A model generated the notes under the pieces. It was given only the letters and a program-made list of their open reading frames with translations, was not told where the DNA came from and ran no database searches. Positions 39,420-48,722 of a stretch of DNA of 58,511 bases are shown in pieces. Both the position numbers and the translations under genes were made by a program. Position 1 is the first letter of the stretch, and every line of letters starts with the position of its first letter. The DNA comes from Bacteroidales bacterium UBA6431 (GTDB taxonomy: Bacteria; Bacteroidota; Bacteroidia; Bacteroidales; UBA932): contig DJOT01000038.1 of the NCBI GenBank assembly GCA_002439095.1, positions 354 through 58,864 of the forward strand, written 5' to 3'.

Positions 39420-41392
39420 TACCACAGGAGACCGTAAGCCTCATACTGGACACCGCCAAGATAGAGGATGTGGTGGGAGATTATGTGACGCTTAAGCGCC
39501 GCGGGGCCAACTATGTGGCATGCTGCCCTTTCCACAACGAGAAGACCCCGTCTTTCTATGTGTCCCCCTCAAAGGGCATCTACAAGTGCTTCGGCTGCGG
39601 GAAGTCCGGTACAGCCGTGGGCTTCGTGATGGAGGAGGAGCATTGCTCGTATGTGGAGGCCCTGCGTTATCTTGCGAAAAAATACCATATAGAGATACAG
39701 GAGGAAGAGGAGAGCGCGGAGGAGATTGCCAAGCGCCAGCGCAGCGAGAGCCTGCTTCTGGCCTCAGAGTTTGCGGAGAAGTTCTTCGTCTCCCAGCTCG
39801 ACACGGACGAGGGCCGTTCAGTCGGACGGGCGTATTTCCGCAAGCGCGGGCTTGAGGACGAGACAGTCCGCAAGTTCGGTCTCGGATGGGCGCCTTCGGG
39901 GAGGAGGGCGCTTGTGGATGCCGCACTTGCTGCCGGCTACAAGATGGAATACCTGCTTGCCGCCGGTGTCGCTGTCCAGCATGAGGACAACAGCGTGTCG
40001 GACAAGTTCCGCGAGCGGGTGATGTTCCCGATACATTCCGTGAGCGGGCGCGTCATCGCTTTCAGCGGCCGCACCCTGCGCTCTGACAACCCTGCCAAAT
40101 ATGTCAATTCTCCGGAGACGGAGATCTACATAAAGAGCCGCAACCTTCTCGGGATCTTCTTTGCCAAGGCCGAGATCTCGCGTCTTGACGAATGCATATT
40201 GGTCGAGGGCAACATCGACATGGTGATGATGCACCAGCTGGGCATCCGTAATGTGGTGGCGTCTTGTGGTACATCCCTCACTGTGGAGCAGATCCGGCTG
40301 ATCCGCAAGTTCACGGAGAACGTGACCATCATGTATGATGGGGATTCCGCTGGCATACACGCAGCCTTGAGGGGCATCACGATGGTGCTTTCCGAGGGGA
40401 TGAATGTCAAGGTGGTGCTTCTGCCTGACGGCGATGATCCCGATTCGTTCTGCCGCAAGCATACATTGGAGGAGGTCCGGGCTTTCATGGCATCTTCCGA
40501 ACAGGACTTCATATCATTCAAGTCGGAACTTCTGCTCAAGGAAGCCGGCGGAGACCCGCTCAAGAGGGCCAATCTCATCAATGACATAGCCGACACCATA
40601 GCTGCCATCCCTGATCCTGTGAAGCGCTCCACTTATGTGGCCGCCACCGCAGACAGGTTCAAGGTGGAGTCTTCCATACTCTTCGACCGCATCGTGGCCA
40701 CTCGCCGCAAGATGCTTGAGGAAAAGAGCCGGGAGGAGTTCCGGGAGAGCCGCCGGAGCGGACAGGGCAATCCCTCTGCGGCCTCGCCCGCCCGGCCTGC
40801 ATCGGAAAGACAGGATGCGAAGGCTTGGGAAGAGGAGAACAAGACACTCGCTCCTGCCGAGCGGGATCTCCTTTACTTTCTTTTGACACACGGCTGCGAT
40901 GAACTTGATTTTGAAAGTGACTCGGAGTATTACAGCGGTGATGAATCCTGCAAACCGACTGTCTGCGATTTCATCCGCGACGCCCTTGAGAGTGACGGCA
41001 CGAAAATGGCAAACAGTGCCTACGCGGCTGCTTATGATGCCTACACGGCTCTCTACGACCGCGGACTTCCGCAGGATGTGATTGTGAAGACCATGCTGGA
41101 TTCGCAGGATCGTCGTGTGGCCGCCGTCGCCGCAGCCCTCTCCTCTGAGAAGTACAAGATATCCGTCAGTGCTCTCAAGGATGCGATGACAACGGTTCCA
41201 TCGTGGCTTGTCTCGCAGTTGCCGAAGGCGATAATGCTATACGCGGAGCGCCGCATCCAGGACAGGATCAACGTCATACGGAAGTCTCTGGCCGATGCAG
41301 ACGAGCAGACTCAGACATCGCTGCTGTTGGAGATGAAGAGGCTGAGGGAGGCGCAGTTGCGCATAAAGAAAAAGACTGGAAGAGAAAAATGA
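39416..41392 (+). CDS. dnaG: DNA primase DnaG
   Basis: The 658-residue primase makes RNA primers at the replication fork. It shows the CHC2 zinc ribbon (CCPFHNEKTPSFYVSPSKG then CFGCG), an RNA polymerase-like core (FSGRTL near 215), and the TOPRIM domain (ILVEGNIDMVMMHQLGIRNVV, in part; then MYDGDSAGIHA). The C-terminal helicase-interaction region is helical. A charged, Pro/Ala-rich linker lies near 435-480. Translation starts at GTG 39416, overlapping the recQ stop as GTGA, which points to coupling; no ATG gives the conserved IPQETVSLIL opening. Confidence 0.95.
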   Translation: MIPQETVSLILDTAKIEDVVGDYVTLKRRGANYVACCPFHNEKTPSFYVSPSKGIYKCFGCGKSGTAVGFVMEEEHCSYVEALRYLAKKYHIEIQEEEESAEEIAKRQRSESLLLASEFAEKFFVSQLDTDEGRSVGRAYFRKRGLEDETVRKFGLGWAPSGRRALVDAALAAGYKMEYLLAAGVAVQHEDNSVSDKFRERVMFPIHSVSGRVIAFSGRTLRSDNPAKYVNSPETEIYIKSRNLLGIFFAKAEISRLDECILVEGNIDMVMMHQLGIRNVVASCGTSLTVEQIRLIRKFTENVTIMYDGDSAGIHAALRGITMVLSEGMNVKVVLLPDGDDPDSFCRKHTLEEVRAFMASSEQDFISFKSELLLKEAGGDPLKRANLINDIADTIAAIPDPVKRSTYVAATADRFKVESSILFDRIVATRRKMLEEKSREEFRESRRSGQGNPSAASPARPASERQDAKAWEEENKTLAPAERDLLYFLLTHGCDELDFESDSEYYSGDESCKPTVCDFIRDALESDGTKMANSAYAAAYDAYTALYDRGLPQDVIVKTMLDSQDRRVAAVAAALSSEKYKISVSALKDAMTTVPSWLVSQLPKAIMLYAERRIQDRINVIRKSLADADEQTQTSLLLEMKRLREAQLRIKKKTGREK

Positions 41393-41401
41393 TTATATAG
41401 A

Positions 41402-43552
41402 ATGGAAAAGAATTTCAAGAGGACGCTTGTCACATGCGCGTTGCCATACGCCAATGGCCCGGTGCATATAGGACATCTTGCCGGAGTCTATGTGCCGGCT
41501 GACATTTATGTGAGATACCTCAGGATGAGGGGCAGGGACGTGCTGTACGTCTGCGGCTCCGACGAGCACGGTGTGCCTATCACAATCAAGGCGCGTCAGC
41601 TCGGATGCTCCCCACAGGACATAGTGGACAAGTACAATGCGATCATAAAGGATTCGTTTGCCGGGCTGGGAATCAATTTCGACATCTACGGCCGTACAAC
41701 CTCAAAGGTGCACGAGAAGAATGCATCTGATTTTTTCCTGAAGCTGTACAATGACGGCAAGTTCATCACCCGTGAGAGCGAGCAGTACTATGACCCGGAA
41801 GCCAAGACATTCCTTGCGGACCGCTATATAGTGGGGACATGCCCGAAGTGCGGTGCCGAGGGGGCTTATGGCGACCAGTGTGAGAAATGCGGCAGCACTC
41901 TCAGCCCGGAGGAACTGATCAACCCGAAGAGCAAGCTCAGCGGTGCGGTTCCAATCAAGAAGAAGACCACCCACTGGTACCTGCCTCTCCAGGATTATGA
42001 GCAGTGGCTCAGGGAGTGGATCCTTGACGGTCACAAAGAATGGCGTGTCAATGTCTACGGACAGGTCAAGAGCTGGCTCGACGGCGGGCTACAGCCGCGG
42101 GCGGTCACGCGCGACCTCGACTGGGGCGTGCCGGTGCCGCTGAAAGGAGCCGAGGGCAAGGTGCTGTATGTCTGGTTTGACGCTCCGATAGGCTACATCT
42201 CCAACACGCAGGAACTTCTCCCCGACAGTTGGGAGACATGGTGGAAGTCCCCTGACACGAAGCTTGTGCACTTCATCGGCAAGGACAACATAGTCTTCCA
42301 TTGCATAGTCTTCCCGTCCATGCTCAAGGCCTACGGAGACGGGTACATCCTCCCGGAGAACGTGCCGGCCAACGAGTTCCTCAACCTTGAGGGAGACAAG
42401 ATCTCCACGTCCCGCAACTGGGCCGTGTGGGCTCACGAGTATCTCAAGGACTTCCCCGGCAAGGAAGATGTGCTCCGCTATGTGCTGACCGCCAACGCCC
42501 CTGAGACCAAGGACAACGACTTCAGCTGGAAAGATTTCCAGCAGCGCAACAACAGCGAGCTCGTGGCCGTCTTCGGCAATTTCGTCAACCGCGCAGTGGT
42601 CTTGACCCACAAGTATTTCGACGGCAAGGTGCCGGTGTGCGGTTCTCTGCAGGATGTGGACAAGGAAGTGCTCGCCCAGATACCCGCGCTCAAGGCGTCC
42701 ATCGAGAAGAACATCGAAGAATATCATTTCCGCGAGGCTCTCAAGGATGCCATGTCTATAGCCCGTCTGGGCAACAAGTACATTTCAGACACCGAGCCGT
42801 GGAAGGTGGCCAAGACGGATCTTGACCGCACTGCGACTATCCTCAACATCTCTCTGCAGATATGTGCGGATCTCGCGATAGCATTCGAGCCGTTCACCCC
42901 GTTTGCGGCGGAGCGCCTGCGCCGTATGCTCGGCGTCAGTCTTGATGCCGGGACCGACCATCGTCCGCAGAGGGACGGGGCGGCCCTGCATACAGTTCTC
43001 TCCGGCTCGTCCGCAGTTGATGCCGGGACTCTGATGCTTGGATGGGATGTCCTCGGCCGCCCGCAGATACTTCCGGCCGGACATGAGATCGGAGAGCCGG
43101 AACTGCTTTTTGCAAAAGTTGAGGACGAGGCTGTCAATGAGCAAATTGCAAGACTCGACAAGATACGCGCCGAGAGGGAGGCCGCTGCCAAGGCGGAAGC
43201 CGCGAAGCAGCTTGCCCCACAGAAGGCCGAATGCAGTTTCGAGGATTTTGACAAGATGGATATACGTACCGCCACTGTCCTTGAGGCCGAGAGAGTCCCG
43301 AAGACAGACAAACTCCTCAAACTCACCATAGACACTGGGCTCGACCGCCGTGTGATAGTCTCCGGGATAGCGGAGCATTACAGCCCGGAGCAGATGGTGG
43401 GCAAGCAGATCTGCATCCTTGCAAATCTCAAGCCCCGCACCATCAAGGGAATAGAAAGCAAGGGCATGATACTGATGGCCCGGCAGGGCGACGGCAAGAT
43501 GCGTTTCATCACTCCGCAGGAGGCCCTTTCCAACGGGGCCGAGATAGGTTAA
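41402..43552 (+). CDS. metG: Methionyl-tRNA synthetase
   Basis: A 716-residue class I synthetase charging initiator and elongator tRNA-Met. The HIGH motif reads HIGH at GPVHIGHLAG near 17-26, the knuckle zinc site is CPKC and CEKC near 147-165, and the KMSKS loop reads DKISTSRNW near 335. A C-terminal EMAP-like tRNA-binding domain occupies the last ~110 residues (FDKMDIRTATVLEAERVPKTDKLLKLTID, in part), giving the long dimeric form. It lies 9 bp after dnaG and 14 bp before the response regulator. Confidence 0.97.
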   Translation: MEKNFKRTLVTCALPYANGPVHIGHLAGVYVPADIYVRYLRMRGRDVLYVCGSDEHGVPITIKARQLGCSPQDIVDKYNAIIKDSFAGLGINFDIYGRTTSKVHEKNASDFFLKLYNDGKFITRESEQYYDPEAKTFLADRYIVGTCPKCGAEGAYGDQCEKCGSTLSPEELINPKSKLSGAVPIKKKTTHWYLPLQDYEQWLREWILDGHKEWRVNVYGQVKSWLDGGLQPRAVTRDLDWGVPVPLKGAEGKVLYVWFDAPIGYISNTQELLPDSWETWWKSPDTKLVHFIGKDNIVFHCIVFPSMLKAYGDGYILPENVPANEFLNLEGDKISTSRNWAVWAHEYLKDFPGKEDVLRYVLTANAPETKDNDFSWKDFQQRNNSELVAVFGNFVNRAVVLTHKYFDGKVPVCGSLQDVDKEVLAQIPALKASIEKNIEEYHFREALKDAMSIARLGNKYISDTEPWKVAKTDLDRTATILNISLQICADLAIAFEPFTPFAAERLRRMLGVSLDAGTDHRPQRDGAALHTVLSGSSAVDAGTLMLGWDVLGRPQILPAGHEIGEPELLFAKVEDEAVNEQIARLDKIRAEREAAAKAEAAKQLAPQKAECSFEDFDKMDIRTATVLEAERVPKTDKLLKLTIDTGLDRRVIVSGIAEHYSPEQMVGKQICILANLKPRTIKGIESKGMILMARQGDGKMRFITPQEALSNGAEIG

Positions 43553-43566
43553 GTAATGATATAGAA

Positions 43567-44712
43567 ATGAGAGTACTTATAGTTGATGACGAGAGAGCTA
43601 TCCGCAACTCTCTCAAAGAGATCCTCACTGATGAGGGGTATGATGCAGACACCGCTGAGGACGGGGCGGATGCGATACGCAAAGTCGAGAAAGAAAAGTT
43701 CGATGTGATATTCTGCGACATCAAGATGCCGGGAATGGACGGCATCGAAGTGCTTGACAAATTCATGGAGATGGGGGTCGATGCCGCCGTGGTGATGATC
43801 TCCGGCCATGGCGACATAGACACGGCAGTGGAGTGCATCAAGAAAGGGGCTTTCGACTTCGTGCAGAAGCCGCTTGATCTCAATCGCATCCTGATCACCG
43901 TCAAGAACGCTTCCGAGCGCCAGACTCTCGCCAGCCAGAACAAGGTGCTCAAAAAGAAAGTCTACGGTGCCGACATGATAGGAGAGTCCGCCCCGATGCA
44001 GCGCATCAGGGAGATGATAGACAAGGTGGCGCCGACTGATGCACGGGTGCTGATCACCGGGCCGAACGGTTCGGGCAAGGAACTTGTGGCGCGCAACCTG
44101 CACCAGCAGAGCAACCGGAGCGCCATGCCTTTTGTCGAGGTCAACTGCGCCGCCATCCCTGGTGAACTCATTGAGAGTGAACTGTTCGGGCACGAGAAGG
44201 GGTCGTTCACTTCCGCCATCAAGCAGCACAAGGGCAAGTTTGAGCAGGCCGACGGAGGCACGCTCTTCCTTGATGAGATCGGGGACATGAGTCTGGCGGC
44301 CCAGGCCAAGGTTCTCCGCGTGCTACAGGAGAGAAAACTTTCCCGTGTTGGGTCGGACAAGGACATAGAGGTCAATGTGCGTGTGATAGCGGCTACCAAC
44401 AAAGATCTCCAGAAGGAGATTGCCGCAGGCAATTTCCGCGAGGACCTCTACCACAGGCTCAGTGTCATCCTTATCAGGGTGCCGTCACTTGACGAGAGGA
44501 AAGACGACATCCCGATGCTGATAGAGCATTTCCTTGAGAAATATACGGACGGCGGCAAGGCCAGGAGCTTCTCGCCGGAGGCTGTGGACCTGCTCGTCAA
44601 CAAGAGTTGGCCGGGCAACATCCGTGAACTTGACAATGTGGTGGACAGGCTTCTGATACTTGGAGATGATGTCATCTCCGCCAGGAATGTCCGTGATTAC
44701 GTTAATCTGTAG
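43567..44712 (+). CDS. NtrC-family response regulator without DNA-binding domain
   Basis: The 381-residue protein joins a receiver domain (acidic pocket D8-D9, phosphoacceptor D51 in FCDIKMPGMDG, and K103-type QKP) to an AAA+ domain: Walker A GPNGSGKE near 163, the sigma54 loop GSFTSA in place of GAFTGA, Walker B GGTLFLDEIGD, and R-finger region EDLYHRLSV. It ends at ISARNVRDYVNL without the Fis-type helix-turn-helix, as in a recurrent Bacteroidota subgroup. It would act with sigma54 without site-specific binding of its own, or through a partner. The NtrY-like kinase at 54662 is the natural candidate partner. Confidence 0.88.
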   Translation: MRVLIVDDERAIRNSLKEILTDEGYDADTAEDGADAIRKVEKEKFDVIFCDIKMPGMDGIEVLDKFMEMGVDAAVVMISGHGDIDTAVECIKKGAFDFVQKPLDLNRILITVKNASERQTLASQNKVLKKKVYGADMIGESAPMQRIREMIDKVAPTDARVLITGPNGSGKELVARNLHQQSNRSAMPFVEVNCAAIPGELIESELFGHEKGSFTSAIKQHKGKFEQADGGTLFLDEIGDMSLAAQAKVLRVLQERKLSRVGSDKDIEVNVRVIAATNKDLQKEIAAGNFREDLYHRLSVILIRVPSLDERKDDIPMLIEHFLEKYTDGGKARSFSPEAVDLLVNKSWPGNIRELDNVVDRLLILGDDVISARNVRDYVNL

Positions 44713-44713
44713 T

Positions 44714-45511
44714 ATGGGAAGATTGCTGAAAGTCTCACTGTTGTCCCTCATGCTCGCCGCAGCGTTCTGCCTTTCCTTGCAGGCCCAGGGCAAGCTGTAC
44801 ACCCGCAAGGCCAAGCTTGAGGATTTCCCGACGAGGACCGTAAAGGTCGTCGTCGGCGGAAACTCCTTCCTTGACCTGTCTTTCCGCGAAGAGATCACGA
44901 CCCGGTGGAGGATTTCCCCTTATGAATTCTGCACTCCCGCCGAATATGAATCTCTCAAGTCCGACAATTCCCTGTATTTTCTTAACATAGTCTCTGACGA
45001 GGGTGTGGCGTTCCTGCTTCTGACCAAGGGGGGACGGGAGGATGAAACGGACAACCTCAAGAAGCCGTTTGAGGTGATCCGCATCCCTATTGCGAGCATT
45101 GATGACCCGAACGGAAAGGAACTGATGTTCATGGGAGCTTTTGTCGATGTCCTTCAGGCTTTTGTGGAGGATGCCATGGTGTCCGACAAGGCCGCTTATT
45201 CCGGGCTTAAATGGTACAATTCCAGAAAATTTTCCGGCAAGCATATTTATCTGAATGACCCGGATCTTGTGGATGAGAAGTACTTCTCCGGGGAGACGGG
45301 AGCTCTTGTGGGCATCTGTATCGCTCCGACGCTGGTCTCTTTCGGGAGCAAGTGCTACAAGATGGTGATATCGGCGGATACTCATGAACTTTACTATTTC
45401 AGAGCCTCGAAGTACAGCGGCCCCCGTGACAGGGAATTTTCAGAGAGGGAGATAAAAAAGATCAACAAGAGAAATGGAGTCAGCACTCAACCGGTATATC
45501 AGGAAACATAG
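44714..45511 (+). CDS. Exported hypothetical protein
   Basis: A 265-residue protein with a signal peptide (LLKVSLLSLMLAAAFCLSLQAQ) and no lipobox, hence periplasmic or secreted. The body is mixed alpha/beta (TRTVKVVVGGNSFLDLSF, SLYFLNIVSDEGVAFLLLTK) with a basic C-terminus. I recognise no domain. The start ATG 44714 lies one base after the regulator stop codon; an in-frame ATG further upstream sits inside the regulator gene. Its 3' end overlaps the methyltransferase gene by 38 bp, so they are co-transcribed. Confidence 0.75.
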   Translation: MGRLLKVSLLSLMLAAAFCLSLQAQGKLYTRKAKLEDFPTRTVKVVVGGNSFLDLSFREEITTRWRISPYEFCTPAEYESLKSDNSLYFLNIVSDEGVAFLLLTKGGREDETDNLKKPFEVIRIPIASIDDPNGKELMFMGAFVDVLQAFVEDAMVSDKAAYSGLKWYNSRKFSGKHIYLNDPDLVDEKYFSGETGALVGICIAPTLVSFGSKCYKMVISADTHELYYFRASKYSGPRDREFSEREIKKINKRNGVSTQPVYQET

Positions 45512-46106
45512 TTCTCTTCCGTCAGAAGCCCTGTCCTGGATAGAGAAGCAGACGAATATCAGGACCAACTACCCGAGGATGCTTTCCGGGCCGGTGCAGG
45601 GCGAACTCCTGAAGATGCTGGTTGAGATTTCCGGAGCCCGCAGGGTGCTGGAGATAGGTTCTTTTACGGGTTACTCAAGCACATGCATGGCTCTCGGACT
45701 GCCGGAGGGAGGCCATTTGGATGCTCTTGAACTCAATGATGAACTTGAGGACTTGATGCGTGAAGGCTGGGAGCGTGCCGGAGTGCAGGGTCTGATCACC
45801 TTGCATATCGGGGATGCTGTCCAGACGTTGAAGACGCTGCGCGGAGAGTATGACTTCGTATTTATCGATGCCAACAAGCGACAATATCTTGATTATTACG
45901 AGCTTGTCCTTCCTCTTACAAGGACTGGAGGCTTGATTGTGGCCGATGACGTGCTGTGGGACGGGAAGGTCTATGCCGATGTCCCCTCCGGGGATGCCCA
46001 GACGCGGGCTCTGCTGGAGTTCAATGACCTTGTTGCCGCAGATCCCCGCGTGGAGGTCGTGATGCTGCCGATTCGTGATGGTCTTTCGCTCATCCGCAAA
46101 AGATGA
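45474..46106 (+). CDS. SAM-dependent O-methyltransferase (COMT-like)
   Basis: A 210-residue class I methyltransferase of the catechol/caffeoyl-CoA O-methyltransferase group. The SAM loop is VLEIGSFTGYSSTCMA near 60-75, the acidic loop DALELN near 87, and the metal/substrate region YDFVFIDANKRQYLDYYE near 128-145 (in part) includes the conserved Asp-Asn pair; VADDVLW follows. These small enzymes methylate catechols or phenolic compounds in a Mg-dependent way, but the natural substrate is unknown. The start lies inside the preceding gene, in another frame (ATG 45474). Confidence 0.85.
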   Translation: MESALNRYIRKHSSLPSEALSWIEKQTNIRTNYPRMLSGPVQGELLKMLVEISGARRVLEIGSFTGYSSTCMALGLPEGGHLDALELNDELEDLMREGWERAGVQGLITLHIGDAVQTLKTLRGEYDFVFIDANKRQYLDYYELVLPLTRTGGLIVADDVLWDGKVYADVPSGDAQTRALLEFNDLVAADPRVEVVMLPIRDGLSLIRKR

Positions 46107-46125
46107 GAGACTTGTGAATTTTTAC

Positions 46126-46133
46126 TATTTTTG
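46126..46133 (+). promoter_or_regulatory. -7 box for dnaX
   Basis: TATTTTTG matches TAnnTTTG; the ATG at 46140 lies 6 nt further, predicting a leaderless or nearly leaderless mRNA. Confidence 0.6.
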
Positions 46134-46139
46134 TCTTCT

Positions 46140-47909
46140 ATGTCAGATTATATCGTATCAGCCCGCAAATACAGGCCGGACAGTTTCGAGTCGCTTATAG
46201 GGCAGGACAATATAGCTCGCACTCTCAAGAATTCCATCCGCAGGGGGCAGCTTGCGCATGCGTACTTGTTCTGCGGACCGAGGGGAGTAGGCAAGACGAC
46301 TGCCGCCAGGATTTTCGCGAAGACCATAAACTGCGCCAATCCGGGCCCGGACATGGATCCATGCGGTGTCTGTGACTCATGCCGGTCCTTTCAGGAAGGG
46401 AGGTCCTACTGCATACACGAGCTTGATGCGGCGTCCAACAACGGCGTGGATGACATCAAGGCGCTGATGGACCAGGTGCAGATTCCTCCCCAGGTCGGGA
46501 AATACTCCGTGTACATCATCGATGAGGTCCACATGCTGACGCAGTCGGCGTTCAACGCCTTCCTCAAGACCCTCGAGGAACCGCCGGCACATGCGATTTT
46601 CATCCTTGCCACCACGGAGAAGCACAAGATAATACCAACCATCTTGAGCCGTTGCCAGACTTATGACTTTAACCGCATAAGCATCCCTGACATAGTGCGC
46701 AACCTCAAGGACATTGCCGGCAAGGAGGGGATAACCATAGATGACGAGTCCCTGCATATCATAGCGCACAAGGCCGACGGGGCGATGCGCGATGCGCTTA
46801 CAATATTCGACCAGACGGTGGCTTTCTGCGGGACGGACGTCAAGTGCGAGGATGTGATGCGCAACCTCAACGTCCTTGATCATGAGTACAGTTTCCGTCT
46901 TGTGGATGCATTCCTTGCCGGAGACTATGCCACGGCGCTGCTTATATTCGACGAGGTGCTTTCCAAAGGGTTCAACGCCCAGCATTTTGTGGCGGCTTTG
47001 AGTTCCCACCTCCGGGATCTTCTCGTCAGCCGTACGGGCGGGCTTGACAGCCTGCTCGACCTTCCTGATTCTCTCAAGAGACGCTATGCGGAGCAGGCTG
47101 GACGCTGTTCCGTGAAATTCATATATGATGCTCTTGGCATCACCACCCAGTGCGATGCCGGATACAGGGCATCCACCAACCAGCGCCTGCATATCGAGTT
47201 CGCCCTGATGCGCCTCGCGTTCCTGAATGCAGCTCCTTCTGTAGCGGTATCGTCTCCGGCCCAGACATCAAAAGCGGCCGCTGCCCCTGCCGCCACGCCT
47301 GTCGCAAAGCCTGTCACACCGCCTGCCGCCCAGCCGAAAATGGCAGAGGCCCCTGCTGTGGCCGCAGCAGCTGAGCCGCTTGCTCCGGCACCGGCGGAAG
47401 TGCCGGCAGATGCTCCAGTCCAAACCCAGACCCGCCGCCGTCCGGCGAAGTCGGGTTCGAGCCTCTCCTTTTCTTCTCTTATGAGCGGGGAGGAGCAGAA
47501 GCCCCAGCCGGAAAAAGAGGATGACGGGAGTGCCGCTCTGCCGGAAGACGGACTCCTGCGGAGCAAGTGGTCGGAACTGTCCACCCTCTATGCGGACAAG
47601 CCGCGTCTGACGAGTCTGCTCTCCAAGTCTGTGCCGAAGATCTCGGAGGAAGAGGGCCGTAAGCTTGTGGAGTTTACAGTGACCAATGAGGCACAGAAAA
47701 GATGGATAGAGGAGAAGGTGCTTCGCGATCTTGAGAAGCGGTATTGCGAGCTGGTGGGAAGTTCGGCCATCCGGCTTGCGCCATCGGTGCTTCCGGACGA
47801 GCAGAAAGAAGATGTGAAGTATATGCCCGCGGAGAAAGCTGAAGATCTGATGGGCAAGAACGAGGAGGTCAGGAATCTTGTCATGGACCTTTCTCTTGAT
47901 GTAAAGTGA
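46140..47909 (+). CDS. dnaX: DNA polymerase III subunit gamma/tau
   Basis: The 589-residue clamp-loader ATPase. Motifs: YRPDSFESLIGQ at 9-20, Walker A GPRGVGKTTAARI near 45, zinc site C-x8-C-x2-C-x2-C (CANPGPDMDPCGVCDSC), Walker B IIDEVHMLT, and the sensor ILSRCQTYDF. An Ala/Pro-rich linker at about 365-440 leads to a tau-like C-terminal domain. Whether a shorter gamma form is made by frameshifting cannot be judged; I saw no classic A-AAA-AAG slip site. ATG 46140 is used rather than an upstream TTG. Followed by lptB after 6 bp. Confidence 0.95.
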   Translation: MSDYIVSARKYRPDSFESLIGQDNIARTLKNSIRRGQLAHAYLFCGPRGVGKTTAARIFAKTINCANPGPDMDPCGVCDSCRSFQEGRSYCIHELDAASNNGVDDIKALMDQVQIPPQVGKYSVYIIDEVHMLTQSAFNAFLKTLEEPPAHAIFILATTEKHKIIPTILSRCQTYDFNRISIPDIVRNLKDIAGKEGITIDDESLHIIAHKADGAMRDALTIFDQTVAFCGTDVKCEDVMRNLNVLDHEYSFRLVDAFLAGDYATALLIFDEVLSKGFNAQHFVAALSSHLRDLLVSRTGGLDSLLDLPDSLKRRYAEQAGRCSVKFIYDALGITTQCDAGYRASTNQRLHIEFALMRLAFLNAAPSVAVSSPAQTSKAAAAPAATPVAKPVTPPAAQPKMAEAPAVAAAAEPLAPAPAEVPADAPVQTQTRRRPAKSGSSLSFSSLMSGEEQKPQPEKEDDGSAALPEDGLLRSKWSELSTLYADKPRLTSLLSKSVPKISEEEGRKLVEFTVTNEAQKRWIEEKVLRDLEKRYCELVGSSAIRLAPSVLPDEQKEDVKYMPAEKAEDLMGKNEEVRNLVMDLSLDVK

Positions 47910-47915
47910 TATGCC

Positions 47916-48722
47916 ATGAAGTTGCGCTGCGAGAATCTTGTAAAGAAATATGGCCTCCGGACAGTCGTCAAAGGCGTGTCCATGGAGGTGAACCAGGGAG
48001 AGATTGTGGGATTTCTCGGCCCGAACGGGGCCGGCAAGACCACGAGCTTCTATATGATCACGGGGCAGATTGTCCCTAACGGAGGCAAGGTTTTCCTTGA
48101 TGATGAGGATATTACTGGACTTCCTATGTATAAGCGGGCCCAGAAAGGGGTCGGATATCTTCCTCAGGATGCATCCGTGTTCCGTAAGATGTCCGTTGAG
48201 GACAACATAGTCTCTGTGATGGAGATGAAGGGCATCCCGAAAGCCGAGAGGCGGGAGCGGACCGAAGCTCTTATCGATGAGTTCAATCTTTCTAAGGTGC
48301 GCAAGTCATTGGGCATACAGCTCTCCGGAGGCGAGCGCCGCCGCTGCGAGATTGCCCGCGCCCTCGCCATCGATCCGAAGTTCATCCTTCTGGATGAGCC
48401 GTTTGCCGGTGTTGACCCCATCGCTGTCGAAGACATACAGTATATAATAGCCAAACTCAAGTACCGAAATATCGGAGTCATCATCACCGACCACAATGTC
48501 GGCGAGACCCTTGCCATCACCGACCGGGCCTACCTCCTCTATGAGGGCACCATCCTCCAAGAGGGCACCCCTCAGCAGCTTGCAGCAGATGAGGATGTGC
48601 GAACGAAGTACCTCGGTTCGGGATTTGTGCTCAAGCGTTCTGTCTCTGTGCAGCGCGCCCTTGATGAGCACGAAGCGATGCTCCGTACAAAAATCGTTGA
48701 AGAGGAGGATGTGAGAATATGA
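47916..48722 (+). CDS. lptB: LPS export ABC transporter ATPase LptB
   Basis: A 268-residue ABC ATPase powering lipopolysaccharide extraction from the inner membrane by LptFG. Walker A GPNGAGKTTSFYMITG at 38-53, Q-loop YLPQDASVFRKMSVEDNI, signature LSGGERRRCEIARAL, Walker B ILLDEPFAGVDP and H-switch ITDHNV match LptB specifically (PQDASVFRKMSV is diagnostic). The C-terminal extension (KRSVSVQRALDEHEAML) is about 25 residues longer than in E. coli. It overlaps cmk by 4 bp (ATGA). Confidence 0.93.
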   Translation: MKLRCENLVKKYGLRTVVKGVSMEVNQGEIVGFLGPNGAGKTTSFYMITGQIVPNGGKVFLDDEDITGLPMYKRAQKGVGYLPQDASVFRKMSVEDNIVSVMEMKGIPKAERRERTEALIDEFNLSKVRKSLGIQLSGGERRRCEIARALAIDPKFILLDEPFAGVDPIAVEDIQYIIAKLKYRNIGVIITDHNVGETLAITDRAYLLYEGTILQEGTPQQLAADEDVRTKYLGSGFVLKRSVSVQRALDEHEAMLRTKIVEEEDVRI

